Part shown: one piece after another, positions 58,223-64,000 of the stretch
How positions within the stretch are numbered: the first letter of the stretch is position 1
How the letters are laid out: every line of letters starts with the position of its first letter
Assembly (NCBI RefSeq): GCF_018320785.1
Contig: NC_054877.1
Span: 26,394,329-26,458,328, forward strand
DNA: 64,000 bases
Origin: Cheilinus undulatus
Lineage: Eukaryota; Chordata; Actinopteri; Labriformes; Labridae
Direction of reading: 5' to 3'
Notes under the pieces: generated by a model
What the model saw: the letters and a program-made list of their open reading frames with translations, nothing else
Databases searched by the model: none
Told to the model about the DNA's origin: nothing
Program-made: the position numbers and the translations under genes

Positions 58223-58717
58223 ATGCCCTGCTTATGTGTGTACCTGTCTAGGTTCCCCCGTTGCTGTCTGTGTCCCAGGCGAACCTATTTATTGTGGCCT
58301 GTCCTGCTCCTGCTCCTGGTTGGTGCAGCTCTGACTGCTCTCCTGCCCTCTCCTGAGGACCAAATAGGCCTGGGTGTCCTGGGAGTGCTTCGCCGGGCAA
58401 CAACTCAAAAAGAGAAACCTGCACAGGTCCACAATGTTGTCAACACAGGGGAGGAGCAGAGGTTTACCATTATTATCCAAACTTACAACCGCACTGATAT
58501 TTTGCTCAAGCTCCTGAACCATTACCAGGGAGTTCCTCATCTTCAGCAGATTATCATAGTCTGGAACAACATTGGGGAGCAGACACCCTTAAAGTTGTGG
58601 AACTCTTTGGGGCCCCATCCTGTCCCTGTGGTCTTTAAGGAGCAGATTAGCAATAGGATGCGCAACAGACTGCAGTCTTTTCCTGAGGTTGACACTGATG
58701 GTCAGTGCATTTACCTG

Positions 58718-58780
<63 letters not shown>

Positions 58781-60059
58781 TATATGCATATATATATATG
58801 CATATATATATATGCATATATATATATATATGCATATGTTTATTTGTTTGTGGTTTGATATTTACTTTGTTTTTTAGCTGTTCTAATGCTGGATGACGAC
58901 ACCCTGGTCAGTGTTCCTGACATCAGTTTTGCTTTCTCAGTCTGGAAGGTAACTTCAGGAAAATACTATGCAAAACATTTTTGTTCAACTTGATAATTAT
59001 CTTGTAATTACTTTGCACCTGTTTCGCTTTGGGTCCACAGCAATTTCCAACTCAGATTGTTGGGTTTGTCCCACGGAAACATGTCTCAACACCAGGAGGA
59101 GTGTACAGTTATGGCAGCTTTGAGCTGCAGGATCCAGAAACATCTGGAGGAGACAAGTAAGGTCCAAAAATGGTGCTTAACTATTAGGGATGCACAATAT
59201 TTTTGGCATTGGCAGATATAAGCTTAAAAAGTGAATTGTCAGCATCAGCAGATATAAAAATATTTGCCTATATGTACAATATTTAGGCTACAAAAATCTG
59301 CTTATATCAGCTGTAAATACTGGTCGTACAAAAAAATAATTTAATGGAGTTTTAGGCTGAACCTACAGACCTACAGCGGCTTCAGTCTTTTTTTTTGTCG
59401 TCATTACTTACACTTTAAAGCCTGTTTTAAGGACTGAAATGTGTTCATTTGTTTGCCCTTATACTTCAAATTGTGTGCTTTAAGGCCTGCAGTTTAAGGT
59501 CTGAACTACATGTAAATATCGGCATTGATATAAACATTTTTTGTAAATGTCGGCTTATCGGATATGGGCAAAAATCCAGTATCATACATCTCTATTAACC
59601 ATGCTTTTATATGTGGACTTTTTAAGTTCTTTTTAGTTATTCTGCCTACACAGATACTCAATGGTGTTGATTGGTGCAGCCTTCTTCCACCGCCGCTACC
59701 TGCAGCTCTTCCAGGACCAACCTCAAGCAGTACACCAGCTGGTGGATGAAACACAGAATTGCGATGACATTGCCATGAACTTTGCTGTAGCGCTGTATCT
59801 AAGAGAACACTCTAAGTCTGCAACCAACTTTAACAAACCTTCCGGGGTCTTTGTCAAACCTGTGGACCTCCGTAATCTGGAGAAGGAGGCCAGCAGTGGC
59901 TACCAGGGTATGTGGCACCGTCCTGAACACCTCCTTCAGAGATCCTACTGTCTAAACAGGCTGACACAGATCTATGGCTTCATGCCGCTCTGCTTCTCCA
60001 ACCTGATGGTGTCTCAGTTTGGCTTTCCAAGCTATGCCAACCACAAGAGTAGAAGCTGA
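58223..60059 (+). CDS. extl2: Exostosin-like 2, alpha-GlcNAc/GalNAc transferase
   Basis: Coding exons: 58223-58700, 58878-58948, 59041-59156 and 59654-60059, joining in phase to 356 residues (human 330). EXTL2 is a Golgi/ER type II membrane glycosyltransferase that adds alpha-GlcNAc or GalNAc to the glycosaminoglycan linkage region and restrains heparan and chondroitin sulfate synthesis. Visible: a short cytosolic head, membrane anchor about residues 22-42 ([19 protein letters not shown]), the GT64 domain with [20 protein letters not shown], the metal-binding DDD at 165-167, [17 protein letters not shown] and the C-terminal QFGF. The start is uncertain: the frame is open upstream to 58115, and use of the ATG at the end of the leader exon would require a different acceptor. 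Confidence 0.93.
58713..58837. repeat. (TA)n microsatellite beside an extl2 splice donor
   Basis: About 120 bp of TA repeats broken by ATGTAT and ATGCAT units in a loose higher-order period, starting 13 bp after the donor of the first coding exon. Confidence 0.9.
59185..59594. mobile_element. hAT MITE, TAGGGATGCACAATA ends
   Basis: Left TAGGGATGCACAATAT and right TATCATACATCTCTA are inverted with a few changes. The flanks TTAACTAT and TTAACCAT are an 8-bp target duplication with one change. It lies in the last extl2 intron. Confidence 0.75.
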
Positions 60060-61520
60060 GGAGCTGCCACATCGCTGAGTGTTTTGGATGGAAAGAAGAG
60101 GGAGTCAAATAGCAGTCTGGTACGCCTGATTGATTATTCACATTCCTGAAGAACATTAATAACACGATTGGTATTATTTTTGTGTAAACACATTCATTTA
60201 GAAAAAAAAAAAAACTCAGAAGAATATTAAGCCTTTTCACCGGGTACTTTTCCTTTTTTTCTTCCATAAAATAGTTTCCAATTCCACTGTGGCATCAGCA
60301 CGAGCAACATGAACTTTTCTCCTCCGGACAAAAGCCAAGACTGGTTAAAGACCTTCATTCACACATCTCAGTCTAATAAAACATCAATTTTTGACAAGGT
60401 AATTTTAATATTGATACCAAAGCTACCTTAACCTTCATTGTTTACATCTCTGTCTCAGTGGATTGCAGTGCAGTTACTTCAAACCAAACAGGTGACTCCC
60501 TAAATCTGCTTGGATTATTTGCCTTGTTTGTTGCCATGATTTAACACTAAGAATTCAGGGTTGATCAAATGTATTTTTTACTGCATTTCAGGCTTATTTA
60601 CAGTGTGACCTATTATTACACCCCAGAAACTCAAACCAAAGCATAAGTGTACTTTTATGTGAAACTGCCTTTATCTTAAGCCATAATCATCTACTAAGTC
60701 CAACATGAAGTTCTTTCTCAAGATATTAGAAGCCAAATAAGACCAAATTTTCTCTTAATAGTTAAAAATTTAGTCAGCAAGGCTAGAAATTTTAACTTGT
60801 TGAGTGTTTAAAAATAAAATCTGCCATTTTTTTAATCAGATATGTAATTTATTCTGGACTTGCCAGGCAAATATGGCTTATCATAGGTGTGTTTTCATAC
60901 TTTTATCTTAAAATCAGAGATATTGCTTAGATGTGAGTTTTTGTAGTGTAGAGAATTTTTGTTTTGCAAGATTTAGAATAGATGTTGGAAGGTGCTTAAC
61001 AAAATAGTGCCAAAAGTTAATTCCAACCAAAGTGTTGATTATGAAGCATTGGTTCCCAACCTAGGGTTCAGGCCCCTCCCCTGGGTGGCTGCCAAAGACC
61101 TTGGGGGATGAGGGGCTTTGTCTTCTCTGAGGTTTTTAAATTAGATTGGGCAATGTTACCTAAAATTGTGGCAAATCTTTACTTAAAGTATTGATACAAA
61201 CATCTTTTGGTATGTTGAACGTGTGTAGACATATTTTCACAGGGTTTTGCCCATGAAACATTTACATTTGCTGCTGATTTTTGACAGTAATCTATCACTG
61301 TTTAATCTGTGTGGGTTTTGGCTTTTCCTATAAGAAGGGGGCCGGGGGTACTCCAGGGGAAAAAGTTTGGGAACCACTGTTATTAAGTATAACATCCATT
61401 TCAACAAGCGATCTATTGATGACAATCAGTACTTTTTAAAATGTGCACACATGTACCATGATTTTTGTATGACTGTATCAATCAAATAAATGAAATAAAG
61501 CCAACATTTTTCTATGAACA
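60060..61520 (+). other. extl2: 3' UTR and downstream of extl2
   Basis: Non-coding. Candidate poly(A) signals are AATAAA near 60375 and two close together at 61485-61490 and 61494-61499. The longer form would include the hAT MITE at 61047-61379. Confidence 0.45.
61047..61379. mobile_element. hAT MITE, CAGTGGTTCCCAAAC-type ends
   Basis: CATTGGTTCCCAAC at the left and GTTTGGGAACCACTG at the right are inverted. The flanks TTATGAAG and TTATTAAG are an 8-bp duplication with one change. The ends match the widespread hAT/Charlie-like form. Confidence 0.8.
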
Positions 61521-61584
61521 GCTTTATGGATTTAGTGAAATAAAAAAAAAAAGAAAGCAAAACTGAGGCCAATAACAGCGAGAA

Positions 61585-62453
61585 AGTTAATGTTTGATAA
61601 ACTTTATTCCCCTTTAAGCATTTATTTAAAGTCAGTGACCGATATCAGCCACTATTCAAGATGAGACCTTTGTCCCGTAAATATGTACAAGCCCGTAAGG
61701 ACCAACATCCCTCTGATATGTTTTAGACAGAGTTCCCAATTTTCAACACTGAGGCAGTAAAATCCTAAACATAGTTGTAAGTGCATACTTAACTCTCACC
61801 GTTGAGACTCCAGTTTTAATGCTTACATATAAGAGCCCAGTGAAGTGTACATTGCACTGCAGCAAACAACCGAAATGCTGAATTGCATCAGCACAGAGTG
61901 TTTTCATCTGTCCAGACTTCTACAGTCGCTCTTGAAAATATACACAGGAAACATACATAAACACTGAAGGTGCTATGTGCGAGGATTGTTAAGAGGTAGG
62001 AGACTGATGATACTGTCAGTACTTAGCTCTGAGGTCCTTTTTGGACAGGAGATATTAACAGTATTGGTCTACATATTTAACATCTGAATCCCAGAACAAG
62101 AAGTGACATCTGACCTGTGATTTTTAAGTTAGAGGTCCCTGTTCTCCACCATAACAGCTCATGCATGTCACCGTTTTCTTTCCATGAAAAACTATATTTA
62201 TTTATAAACAATAAAATCCTAATAGCTTGTAAAAAATGTCCTTGCATATTCAGAGGTTACTCCAGACCCCTGTCTTTTCAGATAGGGTCAGAGAGACCAT
62301 GCAGAGTCTCATCATCGTGGTCCGGGCCCAGCACCGCCAACCCCAGGTCCTCCTCCTGGCCTGGATCCACCAAGAGAACGCATGTCATGCCACAGTTTCA
62401 CAAGAGGCTCCCTCTTCCTCCAAATCAGTTTGTGACCGTACGCCACATACCAT
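61585..62453 (-). CDS. Last exon and 3' UTR of an unidentified gene (partial)
   Basis: On the minus strand a good acceptor (TCTTACAG) opens an exon at 62453. One frame stays open for 47 codons to a TGA at 62314-62312, while both other frames stop sooner. The peptide WYVAYGHKLIWRKREPLVKL continues with a Gly/Pro-rich tail (GGSRPGGGPGVGGAGPGPR). The basic-aromatic part suggests sequence next to a membrane or a partner-binding helix. A poly(A) signal in the minus sense near 61609 fits a 3' UTR of about 700 bp. I do not recognise the family, and upstream exons are outside or not found in the window. Confidence 0.5.
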
Positions 62454-64000
62454 CTGTAAGACAGGATATGTGGAGATAGTTAAAATGTACCGACAGCAGG
62501 GCAGGATACTGCCAAGTGACATTTACAACCAAATAACTTTAATAAGATTTAAACCTCTTTAAGATGTTCCAACTAAAACGTAAGGAGTAAAACATAAATT
62601 ATACATGTTTATAGATAGATAACTAAGCAGCAGTATAGTTATTTTAGGAGCTAGACCATTTTCTCAACCAATTACATCTTTTATCCCTTTTCCCCCTGAC
62701 ATGAATAAGCTAACCTACAGAGATAGCTGTTGAATAAAACATTAAAACAATAAAACAATATCTAAATGCATGAAACAATATCTCCATACCACTGCCCTAG
62801 CTGTGATACTTTCCTTCACATGCTGCAGACAGTGAACATCACTATTGTAATCTTTGGAGCCAGAGCGCACTCTACTGGACAAACTTTTGAAACAGCCAAT
62901 CTCATGTTTCAGCATTTACATGAAAATCACATTAAATCTCAGTTAGTGAACTTTTTTGTGTGAAAGTTTGCTTGCCTGCTGTTTTAAAGATGATGAAAGT
63001 TAGCTGGACCTCTGATTCAAACACAGGCTCAGTCCCATTCCTAACTTTTACCCCTATCCCTCTATTTTCCAGTGCCCCATTGCTCCATGAAACAGGGTTA
63101 CAAGGTGTAGTGGTGAAATCTTTCCCTACAAAATCCGACGACCCTTTAAGTTCCTGATACATTATCAGTGGTCGTCAACAGCATTGATGTAAACAGACAA
63201 AAACACCACACATATCTATTCCAATCAGATTTTTTTTGCTTCAAATCAAAATGACTATAATGCTTTGAAACAACATTTACTTATGATGTTGGACTGTTTT
63301 TGTAATCTTAAAATCTGATTTACGAAGAAACCACTGACATTTGTACACTTCTAGAGCATTTATCTTGATGATTATTTGCAAGACATTCACATTCGGAGTC
63401 TGCCTCTGGAAAAACTCAGTTTGAAGGGCCATGTACCCCTAGCGCTTCACCCTACCCCTACACTCCAACAAGAATTTGGACACCCAACTCCTAGACATGA
63501 AAGTGCAAATTAAAGGAGTAAGGCTAAGTGGTAGGGGCAAGGGGTGTATTGAATTCAGCCATACTTGTCACTCTTTCACTTCATTACTTAGAACTAAAAC
63601 TACTGCCTGGTGGTTATATGCCTGAAACTAATCAGCTCATCCTTGAGTCACAGTGGGCATTTGTGTAAAGTATGAAGACAATCCCTTAAAGTGTTCTTGA
63701 TATGTTAGGTGTCCCAACTAACAAGCAACACTGAAATATGACTGGCTTTCGCTGGCTCAGAGGCATGAAAACAACCTGAAATACTGTTTTGTTTATTTCT
63801 TAAATGCATCTGATGTATTTCATGGATGTTTTCCTAAAATTATAAACACTTTTGGGTGTTGCCCATGCTAGCTATCAGAGTTAAAAGTTTTCGTTTTCTG
63901 AAATGTAGACATACACCATTATTCAATCAATGCAAATCATCAGTGCCCAATCTCTGATACTGCTAGGATTTTCACAACATTAGCATCAGGATGAATCATC
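62454..64000. other. Non-coding flank, probably intron of the unidentified gene
   Basis: No convincing second exon was found. A repeat-like stretch is listed separately; the rest shows nothing recognised. Confidence 0.35.
62990..63560. repeat. Putative dispersed repeat with ACCCCTA / TAGGGG blocks
   Basis: The part from GTACCCCTAGCGCTTCACCC to GGTAGGGGCAAGGGGTGTA has opposed C-rich and G-rich ends like a common fish MITE. An earlier C-rich stretch near 63040 may belong to it. Edges are uncertain. Confidence 0.3.

Noticed and set aside
58589-58896. Tyr/Ile repeat peptides on both strands
   Set aside because: Products of the TA microsatellite.
1-64000. CRISPR arrays, prokaryotic operons, retrovirus or Polinton copies
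   Set aside because: None seen. Repeats are dispersed eukaryotic transposons, and no capsid, envelope or integrase reading was recognised.

Overview
The window looks like teleost fish DNA. Genes are split by GT-AG introns, proteins match vertebrate families over their whole length, and introns and gaps are full of fish-type repeats (Tc1/mariner, hAT MITEs, LINE tails, a tRNA-derived SINE and a Penelope-like retroelement). From memory, the human counterparts of the named genes (TAL1, KIAA1614, RC3H1, EXTL2) all lie on chromosome 1, so this is probably a teleost block of human chromosome 1 descent.

Layout. (1) 1-4.7 kb: tal1/SCL on the minus strand, with three coding exons, a non-coding first exon and a promoter carrying a pair of GATA sites. 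(2) 4.7-7.5 kb: intergenic, with LINE tails and a MITE. (3) 7.5-22.7 kb: a KIAA1614-like gene on the minus strand. Nine coding exons join without a break into 1132 residues ending in a PDZ domain, and its introns hold two related Tc1 copies and a nested pair of MITEs. (4) 22.7-24.7 kb: divergent promoter region split by a 1.2 kb hAT element with a perfect 8-bp target duplication. (5) 24.7-about 43 kb: rc3h1 (roquin-1) on the plus strand. Nineteen coding exons give 1135 residues, followed by a long 3' UTR. (6) 43.2-44.7 kb: a MITE and a decayed Tc1 element. (7) 45.6-48.3 and 54.9-57.1 kb: two tandem aldo-keto reductase genes on the minus strand, both 285 residues with identical exon sizes. They are separated by a LINE tail and a decayed Penelope-like element that itself carries a SINE and a LINE fragment. 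(8) 57.4-61.5 kb: extl2 on the plus strand. (9) 61.6-64 kb: the last exon and 3' UTR of an unidentified minus-strand gene, then non-coding sequence with repeats.

The genes do not form one pathway: a blood-lineage transcription factor, an uncharacterised PDZ protein, an RNA-decay factor, two NADPH reductases and a heparan-sulfate glycosyltransferase. The most interesting observations are at fine scale. Roquin's own 3' UTR carries hairpins of the kind roquin binds. Its 5' exon has a well-placed short upstream ORF. One of the two reductases has Asn where its twin and the family have the catalytic Tyr. The tal1 promoter keeps a GATA pair with the spacing recalled for the mammalian promoter. I saw no new multi-gene system.
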